Part shown: one piece after another, positions 1 to 11,214 of the stretch
Numbering within the stretch: position 1 is the first letter of the stretch
Layout: each line of letters starts with the position of its first letter
Assembly (NCBI GenBank): GCA_001692895.1
Contig: KV748184.1
Coordinates: 496,001 to 560,000, forward strand
Length of the DNA: 64,000 nucleotides
Direction: 5' to 3'
DNA from: Cenococcum geophilum 1.58
Taxonomy: Eukaryota; Ascomycota; Dothideomycetes; Gloniales; Gloniaceae
Program-made: the position numbers and the translations under genes
Notes under the pieces: generated by a model
The model's database searches: none
What the model saw: the letters and a program-made list of their open reading frames with translations, nothing else
What the model was told of the DNA's origin: nothing

Positions 1-745
1 TTATTTTGATAGCATTGACTATCTTTCAGATCGTGGACGCAATTAGTTGAAGAATGTGGGTGTGCATTCCTCCACTACAACAAGCAGCACTCAGATCTCC
101 GATATGACTATAACCTTACGAGGGACAGTTCAACTTTTGAGTTCGAGCCAATCCCGGCTTCAAGACGCTAACTTAGTGTACCAATTCTCGACAAAACCAA
201 AAGTGCTTCTGTTAGACAATCCATCGTGACAAGAGCAACACCATCTTAATGAAGGAGAGAATGCTTGTTGTGCTGGCTTGTGAGACGGGGGCTGCTATCC
301 ATGTCCCCGTAGTAGAGACTATCTATTTCAAATGGGCATAGTTCTGCATGTCTTTTTCAGCGCAGGTTTTCGCGCAAGTCCGGCTGAAAGATCCTAGATT
401 AGCAATCATATGGGGCTTGTTCCTTGCTAGCTTCGCCAAGGCAGAATCTGAATCCATGAATGCTAATGCCTATGGCGAGTGTCCGGCTGTTATCTCTTTG
501 CTACAGAATGCCCATGAAAGTGTAACTTCGGCTTGATCCCCTATTCTGGCAGGTCCCTTTCTCAACTGTTTATATACGAGACTACAAGCAGATTTGTGTC
601 TAAAAACTGACTCCCGCAGGCAAAATATACGAAATTACTCAATCCAAAGTGTAAGCATGAATATCCCAAGAGCATCTCGCATTTAATTCAACAGGAGTGC
701 TGGATGCTCACGTTTAGCACGTTAGGGTGCTGCACAGATTTCCCC
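1..745. other. Intergenic, no gene seen
   Basis: Only short frames of about 60 codons occur here, without family resemblance or splice-consistent extensions. The tail of this stretch is the promoter and leader of the downstream hydrolase gene. No repeat or RNA gene was recognised. Confidence 0.5.
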
Positions 746-2485
746 ATGGCAGATTCAACCATTTTGGACACACTACACGATGATATACTACGTATACTTC
801 AACTATGTCATATCCACACTGCCAGTATTGCGGTGCGGTGTCTCGCAGGACCATCGGAGCATAGGACGTACAAGTTGCCGGAGCTGCGATGCGCCACTCC
901 TGACGAGCAGAAAACCCTCGGATACAAAGTTTCTGGTGAGGAGGATATTTCTTTCCTTATCGCTTCCATCACCAAGGTCCTAGTCGCCATTGCCTTCACG
1001 ATGATGACCGTAGACGAAGACACAAACCTAGACGTACAGAATAAGCGCAACAAGTTCAATGAAGCGCAATGGGGGAGCATGGGGCTCACAGCAATATACA
1101 ACAAACACAAGAAGGACTCCTCAAAGCCTGATATGGTAGATTTGCCGGGCGATCCTAGCATTTCTCACTTGCTTTCACATTTCAAGGGGATGCCTTCATC
1201 CAACCACCGTCTCTTCGCTCCCGACGGGTCAGCCTTAATGACCAAGGAAGATGTTGTCCCATACGCGCAGGAACTCAATAACTTGCGCGCAAAACAAGGA
1301 GTTAAAAGTAATGGTTGGACTCAGTATAGCAATCTCAATTACGCACTTATTGGCATGGCCATAGAAGCTCTTTGGGATGGAACGTTGAGCGACTTTATGG
1401 ACAGCACTTTGTTTAGGCCACTCGGTATTGGCAACTCAACTACGATTGGCTATGAAGCCAACCCAGGCATCTTACGAGCCGGCCGGTACGTCGTCGATTC
1501 GCAGGGCACCCTCCACTCCATTAATGCTCCTAACTATGCATCAAGCGGAGCCGAAGCCGCGGCTTTGGGAGGTTACAGTTGTATCAAAGACCTAGATAAG
1601 ATCTTCACCAATATACTACAACGCTTTGCGACCCCCAGTCCCGATGAAAAGACGTTTGCCGCCGTAATTGAAAAACAAAGTAATCGGCAAACAGAAGATA
1701 TCGAATACAGCAGACTCGGCCTTTTCACCCCTGGGCTCGACTCACCAACTATTGGCTCGATGTCGACAAATCAATTAATGTTCCCAGACAAAAAGTTCGC
1801 TACGTATCTTGTAGCTCCACATTCCAAAAAAAGAATTGAGACTTACCACCATGCCGGCTCAGCAATCGGCTGCGGCTGTGCCTATTCGCTATTACCACAT
1901 AAGGACGCAGACAAGGCTTTCTCTGTGGTCGTTTTAACGAATACGTCAGGCCCTGTCGATGCAAGTGATCATATCCTGAGACTTATCCTTCGACGAATAC
2001 ATTCTATGATGACGTCGAGCGGCACGCTTACCAATCTGAAATTGAAGTTTGATGGCCCGGAGGATATCATGAAGATGGTTATAAAGGCGTGGGACGCTTC
2101 GTCAAAAGTCTACAAGCGCTTTGAAGAGGAGGACGCAGCAATGGGGCTTGATATCTCGACAGATATCTCGGGAACTTATAAGCTGAGGGGATTCCCCCAG
2201 CACCTTGAGATAAGGCCGATCAATGGGAGACCTCACATAACGTTTCATGGCAGTGCTAGATCCTCCGAACAGCTAAGGCTCGCTTGGCTGTCAAGTAGTG
2301 TAGTAAGGATTTGTGTACCAGAGAGTGGAGAGCCTCACATATCTATCGACCGCTTAGGCAACGGCGAGTGGGCGAATTTGGAGTTTCAGGTTAAGATGAA
2401 TAATGGTAGAGTTGTAGCGTTGGTAAGGAAGACAAACCTCAGTGACGACTGGTTTGAGTGGGAGTTGTGTCAACAGGTTGTCTAG
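746..2485 (+). CDS. Beta-lactamase-like (class C / PBP-type) serine hydrolase
   Basis: This is a single-exon gene of about 579 codons. The ATG at 746 (CCCCATGG context) is preferred to the in-frame ATG at 704. All three hallmarks of the serine beta-lactamase/penicillin-binding-protein fold are visible: Ser-Ile-Thr-Lys (about residues 74-77, nucleophile Ser and general-base Lys), Tyr-Ser-Asn (about 194-196) and a late His-His-Ala-Gly motif equivalent to the KTG box. A roughly 120-residue C-terminal extension follows, as in many fungal members. Fungal relatives are mostly esterases, transesterases or amidases, some of them in secondary-metabolite clusters, and are not antibiotic-resistance enzymes. 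No signal peptide is evident, so a cytosolic location is likely. The substrate cannot be inferred. No biosynthetic neighbours are present, and an AT-rich desert follows on the 3' side. Confidence 0.88.
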   Translation: MADSTILDTLHDDILRILQLCHIHTASIAVRCLAGPSEHRTYKLPELRCATPDEQKTLGYKVSGEEDISFLIASITKVLVAIAFTMMTVDEDTNLDVQNKRNKFNEAQWGSMGLTAIYNKHKKDSSKPDMVDLPGDPSISHLLSHFKGMPSSNHRLFAPDGSALMTKEDVVPYAQELNNLRAKQGVKSNGWTQYSNLNYALIGMAIEALWDGTLSDFMDSTLFRPLGIGNSTTIGYEANPGILRAGRYVVDSQGTLHSINAPNYASSGAEAAALGGYSCIKDLDKIFTNILQRFATPSPDEKTFAAVIEKQSNRQTEDIEYSRLGLFTPGLDSPTIGSMSTNQLMFPDKKFATYLVAPHSKKRIETYHHAGSAIGCGCAYSLLPHKDADKAFSVVVLTNTSGPVDASDHILRLILRRIHSMMTSSGTLTNLKLKFDGPEDIMKMVIKAWDASSKVYKRFEEEDAAMGLDISTDISGTYKLRGFPQHLEIRPINGRPHITFHGSARSSEQLRLAWLSSSVVRICVPESGEPHISIDRLGNGEWANLEFQVKMNNGRVVALVRKTNLSDDWFEWELCQQVV

Positions 2486-3780
2486 ATACAATCTGTATAC
2501 TTTGGATAGTGTTACCAATCAAGTCATATTTCAAAAATGTGATACATCTTGCCACAACACATAACACATAGTATGACAAGAGAAGCTATAGATACTCTAA
2601 ATGATGGCCGTGCTGTGTCTGCCCGGCGGGCTAAGCCATAGCATCTAAGCAGGATGGCTTCACTCAATGGGAGCTTACATTCTCGGTTATGTTGAAGAAC
2701 TTGAATCAGTAGGAAAAAACCCCTACAGTCACGTTTTAATCAATTTGATCACGGGTCTTACCTTATTTGACTACTTTTCGTGCTTATCTATATTTTCAAG
2801 CACAAAACGAGTTTATATTTATCATCTTTTATATTCCCCGTTCCTTCCTCTCCCTTCTCTTCCCTTATCCTTTTATTTATTTATATATATATATTGTATT
2901 ATACTACGTATAATCCTACGCATACAGCCTCTAGGCTATAGCGCTGTAGTTCTATATATATAAATCCTTTTTAGGCAGCTTTATATATACTAGTAGCTAT
3001 ATTCTAGTAGTTTATAAACCCCTATGCTACGGGTTTATAGCTCTCTAGTAAAATACTAGGTTATTTGTAACTACTAAATAGTAAGAAAATAGAAAAGACT
3101 ATAGGAAACTCTAACGCCTATCCCTATTCTATTTATAATTTATTTATATCCTTTTACTCTCTAATATCTATCTACTAGAAGCCTAGGAGTTACCTCCTAA
3201 AGATTCTATTACTATTAGCTACTTTTTAATAGCTATTTATATTCTGTTTAGAAATAGAAAAAGCGCCTCTTTTTCTTTCTTTATATAAAATAGCTTTTTA
3301 GAGAGAGAGAAGATCCTAATTGCCTTTATATCTTCTTTCTCTCCCTTTTATATAGGCTATAGTTTAATAGTAAGTATTTAGGGATTTATATAATACTATA
3401 TTCTCTAAAGTATCTACTTTCTTTGTTTTTCTCTATTACCTTAAAGAAGTTTAAAGTAACCTTTTCTTAACTATAGCTTTTTAGGATATCTATCCTTAAG
3501 GGCTTTAAGAGAAAAGAAATAGCTTCCTTTATAGATCCTAGTATAGTACTTTCCCTTAATTATATTCTATTACTAATTTTTTCCTACTATTTTAGTATCT
3601 TTTCTCTTACTAGTCTCCCTATATAGGCTAAAGAGTATATATATAAAAATCTTTTAGAAAGGCCCTTTTTAGCTAGCCTATTTACTATTTTATTTTTATA
3701 GATTTTTAGATAGCTAGAAACCTAATAGAAGTTGTAAGCTTTGCAGTATGTGGGAATTGAACGAGCAACTTGATTGTAAA

Positions 3781-3952
3781 TGTAGCTCTAAAGCGTCTAT
3801 ATATACACGAAGTGGGTAACAAAAAGATGATGACGATGATGCACAATTGCCGAGGTAGACAGCGCTTACAGTCGGCAATAGGTAATGGAAATAGGTAGTG
3901 AGACATAGGTAGTGAGACATACGATGTCAAGAAACGGGTGGTGAGTCATAAG
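3781..3952 (+). repeat. Dispersed repeat family, copy 1
   Basis: It carries GTAGCTCTAAAGCGTC-TATATATACA, then GGTAATGGAAATAGGTAGTGAGACAT with a local duplication of AGGTAGTGAGACAT, then GAGTCATAAG. The same order of motifs recurs at 6560-6782, so the two are diverged copies of one short element. No coding capacity is visible. Confidence 0.45.
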
Positions 3953-4369
3953 GTAATGCGAGCCTCGGTAGTCGGTTACAGAAGTTAATAGAGATATTCT
4001 CACTAGCTAGATAGAAATAGCTTTGCGTAATTTTTGAGACTAGTTCTTGCCCCCCTATTAGTGAATTAAGCTATAATATTTTAATAGCCGCCTAACTATC
4101 TATAAAGATATAGACCTATTTCTCTTTTAGTCTTTATTATTTTAGGTATTTTAGGGCCCTATAGACTATATAAAGTTCTACGTCCATAATTTCTATATAG
4201 GGCCCTAGATTTTAGTTTATTATATATTTAATCCTATTTCTCTCTCCTATTTTATATACTTTTCCTCTTCTTTTCTTTAAAGGCCAGCTCTAGATTAATC
4301 TATCCCTCCTTTTATTTAAAGTAATAAAAGTCTTCTATTTTATAATTAAAGCTATATATACCTCTTTTC

Positions 4370-4570
4370 CCCCCTCTTTTTTCTTTCTTTCTCCCCCCTC
4401 TACGCTTTCTATTACCTCTACCTTAACCTCTTCCTCTCTCTCTTTCTCCCCCTCTCCTCCCCCCTCTTCCTCTACCTTTCCCTCTACCTCTTCCTCTACC
4501 TCTCTCTCTACCTCTTCCTCTCTCTCTCTACCTCTTCCTCCCTCTCTCTACTATTTCTACCCCCCTCTAT
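4370..4570. repeat. CT-rich low-complexity tract
   Basis: An almost pure pyrimidine stretch on the plus strand is made of CTCTCT, CCTCTTCC and CTACCTCT runs. It is followed by a purine-rich GGTAGAG/GGCAGAG stretch to about 4760. The frames across it are spurious. Confidence 0.7.
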
Positions 4571-5000
4571 TTTAATTTCTAAAAATATATAGCTTATATA
4601 GTAATAAATAAAACTATAACCTAATATTGCGAAGTAGGGCATTATAAAATAAAAGCATATAAGGGGAAAATAGAAAGAGAGGTAGAGGCAGAGATATAAG
4701 TAGATATATAGGTAGAGATATAGGTAGAGATACGAGCAGAGGCAGAGGCAGAGGCGCAGTGTGGTGGTGAGGTAACGAAAGAGGTAATAGATATGGTAAC
4801 GGAGGAAGTGGTAATGTCGATCTAGGTCGGATTTGCCGATTACCCTGTTCCTGTTCCAGTTACCTATCACCCTATTTCTATTACCTATTCATTACCTATT
4901 ACCGACTAAGTGGCAATGTCAACCGGGTGGCAATGGAGTAATAATTTCAAATCATCGTCGGCATCGCCGACAGCCTTTTGCCACTTACCTATGTATATAA

Positions 5001-5100
5001 TGAGGCTCTAGAGCTTCTTGCAATGAGACAGAGTCATTATTCTTTTTATCTTTTGGTCTTCCGATCGACAGGTAATAGAGCAGGCGACAAAGGAGGTAAC
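5001..5100 (+). repeat. Dispersed repeat family, partial copy 2
   Basis: It shares GGCTCTAGAGCTTCT and a downstream CCGATCGACAGGTAATAGAG segment with the other copies. It is less complete, and its boundaries are uncertain. Confidence 0.3.
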
Positions 5101-5175
5101 AAAGGAGATGACAATACCTTAGGGTCGTAAGATAAATCAGTTAGATAAATTTATATATATGATTTAATAGCCTAT

Positions 5176-5430
5176 TATTTTAACAACCACTTAATAATAA
5201 ATTCTAATAATTTTAGATTTAGACTTTTATATATGCTTTACAGCCTCTATTAAAATTGTATAGTAATTAGTTTAGTAGTTGTTAAGATATAGTATTTTTA
5301 GTTTATTTCGGCCCCTAAATCTTAATATCTTAAAACCACTAAACTAATTACTATGCAACTTTAATAGAAAGTCTATAAGAAAGTCTAAATATAAATTATT
5401 GGAATTTATTATTAAGTGGTTGTTAAAATA
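5176..5430. mobile_element. Foldback MITE-like element, about 255 bp
   Basis: Two arms of about 110 bp (5176-5290 and about 5325-5430) are inverted copies of each other around a roughly 34-bp centre. Each arm begins TATTTTAACAACCACTTAAT read inward. Mismatches between the arms are largely C/T or G/A, as expected after RIP. The arms end next to TA, compatible with a TA-targeting (Tc1/mariner/pogo-like) origin, but the short length of the flanking duplication makes that assignment tentative. It has no coding capacity, so it would be non-autonomous. Confidence 0.65.
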
Positions 5431-5693
5431 TTAAGGTATGAATTTCCTAACTTTTAGTAAGTTTTGACGTGCGACACTTGGTGGTTTGCGACATTTCGCT
5501 AGTGGAATACGTTATAAAAAGTATCCAAATTAATCACAAATCATACCTAATTCGGACTACATCGGAGGTCGACCCTTAGACCGACAAATCGATCACGATT
5601 CGTGATCAAATTGGTCATGGCTCTGTGATCCTAGGGCCCCCGCAGCTCAAAATCGTTACATTCTTGTCGATTGGATGTCCGTGCGCAGGTCAA

Positions 5694-5840
5694 GAATGAG
5701 AAGTCTGTCTATTGAATGTGGCTCTAGAGCCTCTATAAATACATGAAGGTGACTGAGTCGGTGACAGAGTCAAGGGGTCGGTGACCGAGTCAAGGGGTCA
5801 GCGACCGAGCCAAGGTAGCAAAATCCGATTCAGGTCGACA
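5694..5840 (+). repeat. Dispersed repeat family, copy 3
   Basis: The sequence order GAATGAGAAGTCTGTCTATT, GGCTCTAGAGCCTCTATAAA and then three 20-bp-spaced GTGACCGAGTCAAGGGGTC-like units is followed by AATCCGATTCAGGTCGACA. The outer motifs match copy 4 at 6560-6782, while the inner triplication is specific to this copy. Confidence 0.45.
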
Positions 5841-6559
5841 CATTCACTAGTTAGATTGCTCGGGTCCAAGACCTATGATGAAAAAAAACTAGCCATAGCA
5901 GACCTTGGCATTAATTCTGTCCTCATCGACGTCATCAAGACCATCGCCAGTTTCTCCTCGCTGTAATCTCCTCTATCTGCCTTACCACTGCTAATGAAGC
6001 TGTCGATAGCGCCGAAATTCCCGTTTAAGTTTGAGATATAAAATTGTTTACCTCCTGGTCGGTAAAATCATAAGTTTTTTGCAGACGCTTTCCGTTCTTA
6101 CATAGTCACAGAAGGTCGTAATAGTGTCTCGTGGGAAGCCGTCCTTAACAACTTCTCTGTCAGCGAAGTGCCTTCAATTTTCCCGCCATTCCCATTCCTA
6201 AGGCCCCCATGCCGAATATACTGCTTGCACCCAGCTTGAACCCGTTCACCTCCTTTAATACTTCAGCTTTCAGCCTTATCGGTTTCGGTAAGAGATGGTA
6301 TCGTTGGAGGATATAGTTGCAGGAGATGAGAGCATTATGTAGTCAGTAGGTGGGCGGCATCACTGGAGCAGGCAAAAAGAGCAGCGGACGGTTTCAAATA
6401 TGGTCTCAATCTGCGCTTTTTTTGGGGGGGTACAGATTTACTGCAAGAATCTTTGATTTGATATATGAAGCCTCAATACTACACAACTTGGCGCCTAACC
6501 GATGCTTCGTCCTCAGCCTCCCTCTCAAACGGGTACAGATCTGTTGAACGGACGATCAG

Positions 6560-6782
6560 GAATGAGAACTCTGTCTATTAATGAGAGCTCTAGAAGCTCT
6601 TTATATACATCAGGTAGGTCTAGACAACTGAGTCAAAATAGGTAATAGAAAATAGGTAATGAGACATTCGATGAGACATTTAGTCATAAGTTGAGAGACA
6701 ACTAAGACATAGTTCGTATAGACGATCTAGGTCGCCAAACAGTATTACGATGGTGGTAAGGAACTCCGATTTAGGTCGACAA
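6560..6782 (+). repeat. Dispersed repeat family, copy 4
   Basis: It contains GGAATGAGAACTCTGTCTAT, GAGCTCTAGAAGCTCT, TATATACAT, GGTAATGAGACATTCGATGA, AGTCATAAG and CTCCGATTTAGGTCGACA in that order. It matches copy 1 in the middle and copy 3 at both ends, so it is the most complete reference copy in the window. Confidence 0.5.
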
Positions 6783-6976
6783 GATCTGGAGTTTCAAGGC
6801 TCTGGACCTGCGATCCGATTCTATCCTACCAACAAGACCATAACCCACATCCAATACAAGCCTCGATCCATGCCGAACTCCATGTCATCCCCGGTCCAAG
6901 TAGATAGCTTGACGTTCTATCCATTGCCGTAGATCTTTTGTCGGCTGTTACACAGCCATATCTTCAATACAGATTA

Positions 6977-7985
6977 TCAGCCCTTACCAAGGAAGGCGAC
7001 CACAATGGCGGAGTACCTATGCGAAGGTTAAAAACAGGACCCATAACAAATCGGATATCCATGAAATGAAAGTTACTATGAAAAGGGAAACTCACGCAGC
7101 AACCGCTCCGAAATTAGAAGCTCTCGTTGTATTAGCGAATAATGAGGTTAATATTGACACGATGACGATCAAGATGAATATTATGACAAGTTTCCAAGTT
7201 CTGCTTTGTACTAATGTGAGCGCTGCAATAGGCAGCATTTGTACCAAGCAAAGAGTAGCAGATATAATCCCAAATTCGGCTTTCTTTATTCTGGATTCGG
7301 AATACCTATCGATTCTGCTGTCTTCCTCTAATTTCTGTTAAATAATGTGATTAGAAAAATAATGGTTTCAGTTTTTCTAAGGTATACAGGAGGATTCTGA
7401 CGAATACTTACCTCGGCGAACAACCGTCTTAAGCGTTCGTTCGTGTCGATGTACTTGTGAAACCAACTTTTTGGGGGTGTTAATATTGCAAGTAACTTTG
7501 ACTTATCCGTGCGTCCTAGCAGGTCGGTACCAAGCTCATGGGCGAGAGTGTTGAGGTGGTCTTTGGACACTGCGTAGTCCACCACTTTGGCCGTATGAAC
7601 TGCTGGGGATTTGAATCGTGAGATCTCAACCGCTGCAAGGAGTGCTTCATCTAAATTCAAGTAGTCAGGAGCAATATCTGTACCTGTGAGGGGAATAGAG
7701 CGAACCATAGGCTTTCAAGGTGGCCTGAATCTCTCTTGCAAGGCTCTCCCGCTTCTCTGGTGAACATTCTCCCTCCGTAGACAGCTCGCCTCCACCGCGC
7801 AACTCCGCTTTAATGAACCTGTCCAGCCGCTGCTCTAATTTGGCCAGACGGTGTTGGAGGCTCAAGATATTGAATATGTGCAGCTTTTCGAACCGGCGAC
7901 AGAGCCACAGATCACGGTCCTGATTCATCCAAGTGGCTATTTTGGAGAGTTCGAAAAGCGAGTCTTCACCTTCATACTGTCCCAT
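6977..7985 (-). CDS. DUF6594-type fungal membrane protein, four exons
   Basis: My model is join(7985..7706, 7650..7412, 7334..7096, 7016..6977), 265 codons plus stop. The introns are 55, 77 and 79 nt. Intron 1 has a CTGAC branch site and intron 2 a GTAAGT donor. The joined protein has the usual plan of the DUF6594 family. The N-terminal part has acidic/aromatic residues, then an Arg-Arg-Phe motif and a helix with LQHRLAKLE. A central YDEALL segment is created exactly by splicing exon 1 to exon 2. The C-terminal part has two or three hydrophobic helices, the last ending AAYSAIVVAFLG. The family is widespread in Pezizomycotina and its function is unknown. The extreme N-terminus is less typical, so an upstream start is possible. 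The gene is isolated between repeats but shows no lesion. Confidence 0.78.
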
Positions 7986-8976
7986 ATTTCCGACTGGTCT
8001 TCTCAGGCGTGTAAGCGATTCGCAAATGCAACTTTATATAATTATTAATTCAGCACAAAAGGGTTTGCCTATTAATTCAAGGGCTCCTGTCGAGCGCTTT
8101 ATGTGCCGCATAGCAACGCTGTAGTGAAAGCGCAAGGCTGATTAGAGCCTTCGATCCTCAGGCGCGCGCTGTGATAGACTGTTTCAAACCGGCGGTCTCT
8201 AGGTACATTCCTTTGGTCAGAATAGAGGTTTAAACCCAAGAGGCGGTAAGGGTAACGAGGTGGCTAATGGCTGGCCAATGACTTGCTCGCAATACTGGCT
8301 GACACTCTGAGGCAATTCGTCCCGAACGTGGCACAGCAAGGCAAGATGGAAGCAGGCTTTGGTTAATGGACAATGTGATAGTAGCCGACCATATGTCTCT
8401 GCTGGAACGCACGGCGGCGGCAATGTGCTGGAGCTGTTGGCCTGATGATCTGATGCACGGACGTTGCCAGAGACGTTGGATGTCAGGAGATGGGGCAGAA
8501 CACGCTCAGCTGTGTTGCGTCAATGCTCGTGAGAAGATTGGCGTGCAAGGAGCGGCAAGTCTTGCCTTGGCAAGGAGTGGCTGGCTCTAGGCAACATCTG
8601 GCTGAAACAAGGGCGCTCGTTCACGACCTTCACTCAATGCACCCAGAACTCGTCAAGTACAAGCAAAGGTTGGCGACGCTGAAACGGCAGAATGGTGAAG
8701 AAACCTCCTCATATTCTTCCAGAAGGGGGTATCAAAGCTCGCTTTTCCTCGCCAGCGAGAAATGATCCTTCCCGTATTTCTCGGGACCCGTTTCTTTCAG
8801 TGTCTGGCATCCGTTGTGGACTCAAGGTTTTCAAAGGCAAAGACTCTACGATTAATTGTTCCCGAGTAGATATGATTGGCTCAGGCTCATGTCCTAGCGA
8901 CGCAGACGTGAAAACCTAGTCCAGCAACACGTCTTCGTGCCGGAGGAGACTGTGTCGACTATCGATTTCCAGCATT
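7986..8976. other. Intergenic, no gene recognised
   Basis: This is about 1 kb of ordinary base composition with several overlapping short frames on both strands. None has a recognisable motif or a convincing start with splice extensions. Confidence 0.45.
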
Positions 8977-9533
8977 TTATCTCGATTCTCGGCAGCCCAA
9001 CACTCCAACAGCACACTCCAACAGCACCCAGAGAGGACCTTGCTGTCGCTGAGCAATGACGATGTCTAGCGACGTCCTGCCCAAACCCTCTCGGATTAAC
9101 ATCTTATTCGAGTAAAAAACGCATTCCCCCGTCAAGCAAAGTTCGTACGACTCTTGTGTTGCCGACCTTTGCAGTGTCGTCACATTCAATTGTGTAAATT
9201 GGCATCAGCTCCGGCATCGAGAAAAGGCTTGATGAGAGAATCTTTGAGACATAGCAGTAATAACGCAGACTCGTACAATGGTGTCGTTCGCCGCAACCCT
9301 GGCCCGAAGTTGTCAAGGTGTAGCCCGTGAGGGAATAGCTGATTGACGTCGGCAATTCTATCGAGGTGTTCAGCTATTTCTGCTTCTTTCGAGTTTGTTT
9401 GAATCGAGCCGACTAGCCCGTATAATAGCGTCGCTTCGTCCCTCTTAACAGAGGAACTTTTGGTGGGGGGGGTGGTTTCACTTCCGTCAAGATGGAAGAC
9501 CGCAATTTCTGACACAGGCTCTCGAGATCTCAA
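8977..9533 (-). pseudogene. Ankyrin-repeat protein remnant with frameshift
   Basis: The minus-strand frame from 9533 carries an ankyrin-like helix pair (TPLYESALL, then LIKPFLDAGADANLHN) and stops at TGA near 9186. The adjacent +1 frame continues the pattern with NVTTLQRSATQES and then GRTSLDIVIAQRQQG, ending at 8977. Loss of one G from a TGG codon at the junction would explain the shift. At least two ankyrin units are therefore split by a single-base lesion. A short frame at 9745..9545 may be an upstream exon, but I cannot link it securely. Ankyrin proteins are numerous and fast-evolving in fungi, and no role can be assigned. Confidence 0.42.
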
Positions 9534-10754
9534 ACTAGCGGATATTAAGTACCTTTACCGGAATTTCGGGAAAGAATAACGCTTTTTACGTTTGCAAAAG
9601 AACTTGGCCCAGCTCCTACGTAGAAGTGCCTGGAGTTGATCTGCTGAAGTCTCATTATATTGCGGTGTAGCTTTATTAGAATCAGGCTCCAGTCAGCAGT
9701 GCTAATCGTGTGAAGATCTGTGCGTCGAACAGCTCTACATTTCAATTTATATTCATTTTAAAGCGTTAAAAATAACTTTTGTCCTTCTTAGCCTCCTCCA
9801 CCACCAACATCTCAAGTCTTTATAAGACGCGACCCGAAAGCAAGTTAGGAAACCCAGAGCACCATTAAACTACAAGATTTTCGAGGCAACACTTTCCAAA
9901 TATTGGCCTTAACCTTAAACAAGCCGCCCGCATCAGTTGTCAACGACATTGCCAATCTCCACACATCCACTGCTTACGGTCGTAACTCTGGTTCTCGACC
10001 CAGCATCGCCTTAATCATAGTAAGAATACTCATACCCCACGGACATAATTCAGCCATCCTTTGACCTACCAACAGCTCGTTAATCAAGGTTCGCACCTTT
10101 TCTAGGTTGGCTTGGTAAGAACAGTTGCCAGCAGTATTGCGGCATGTACAAAAAACCTCCAAGGGAGACGTAAGAGGTAATACAGCATACACCCCCCCAG
10201 GTAACACCCGTACTACATTAACGGGAGGTAAAATACCGTTAGGTCGCTACTCTAAGACTCCTATAAGGGAGTGTCCTGATTGCCTATCTTACCCTATTTA
10301 CTATTTATACTATGCTTCCACTTAATTACAGATTACCGTAAAATTGCCATAAGGTCTTATATGCCTGCCCTTGCTCCTATTTAAATGCCCTATATATGTA
10401 TATATATACGCCTGCGGTCCTTCTACTTATAGTATAATTTCCACCCCAAAGGAACAGCGGGGCGGGTTTGGGCTGTTATAGAACTAGATGTCTTGTCCTA
10501 GGGCCCCAACCTAGGTCCCCTATATATACCCCCAGCCAAAGATATAGAGGAAAACGAAATACTGTACGGGTAAGTCTAGGCTATTGGGTAGGGTAGGGAA
10601 TAAGAGGCTTAGTACAGACTTCCCGGGGCGCATACGGTTCGTTTATTCAGTTGCCGTGCCGTGTATAGGTGTCGATCGCAAAAAATAGGCCAGGAAAGGA
10701 GGATTCGTGTGTAGATTAAACTACGAAGAAAAGAGACTATATATACATGTAATA

Positions 10755-10802
10755 GGTGGCGAAGGCTGACGTCGACAATGACGACGTTACGTCATTGCCA
10801 CC
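10755..10802. repeat. Imperfect palindrome / hairpin
   Basis: AATGACG (10777-10783) and CGTCATT (10790-10796) form a perfect 7-bp stem around ACGTTA. GGTGGC (10755-10760) and GCCACC (10797-10802) add an outer stem with a one-sided bulge. No gene is adjacent, and it is probably part of a degraded element. Confidence 0.5.
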
Positions 10803-11214
10803 TCGATCGACAATAGGTGTCGTACAGTGTAGTAATATATGCCGTACGAGAGGAAGGGGAGACGCTAGAGGTAGATGCCATATTTTGAATGATTAATTAG
10901 AATATACGTAAAGACGTAGTAGCTGTGTCGAGTTCTCGTTAGGGCTCACCCTCCTGGCAAAAATTTTTTACGATACCACCATATCACCGCGCCCGCGCTG
11001 CGCTGCCGTACACGTCTCTGCGTTTGCTCTGGCAGTCTATTGACACGATCCTAATGGAACGCCGATAGCTGTTTGCCAGGTTCCCGGGCTTCACCGCGTG
11101 GAGGTGCAGAGGCCGATTTTCATGGAGCCCTTTAAGTAATTATGTCTTTATATACTATAGCCCTATACCTAGAGTATTAAGAGGCGGGGTACATTGTCGT
11201 AAAAGTCAAGTTAG

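Larger units (their letters stand above)
2486..6976. other. AT-rich, RIP-like gene desert with small repeats
   Basis: No credible gene was found in about 4.5 kb. Much of it is strongly AT-rich with stop codons in all frames. It holds pyrimidine-rich low-complexity tracts, a foldback element and several copies of a short dispersed repeat, listed separately. Short open frames here (for example 5781-5966 and 6750-6932) coincide with repeat copies and resemble nothing known. Confidence 0.6.

Noticed and set aside
9974-10207. Possible protein-kinase C-terminal fragment on the minus strand
   Set aside because: Only CPWG and REPELRP are suggestive; no DFG, HRD or APE motif is found nearby in any frame.
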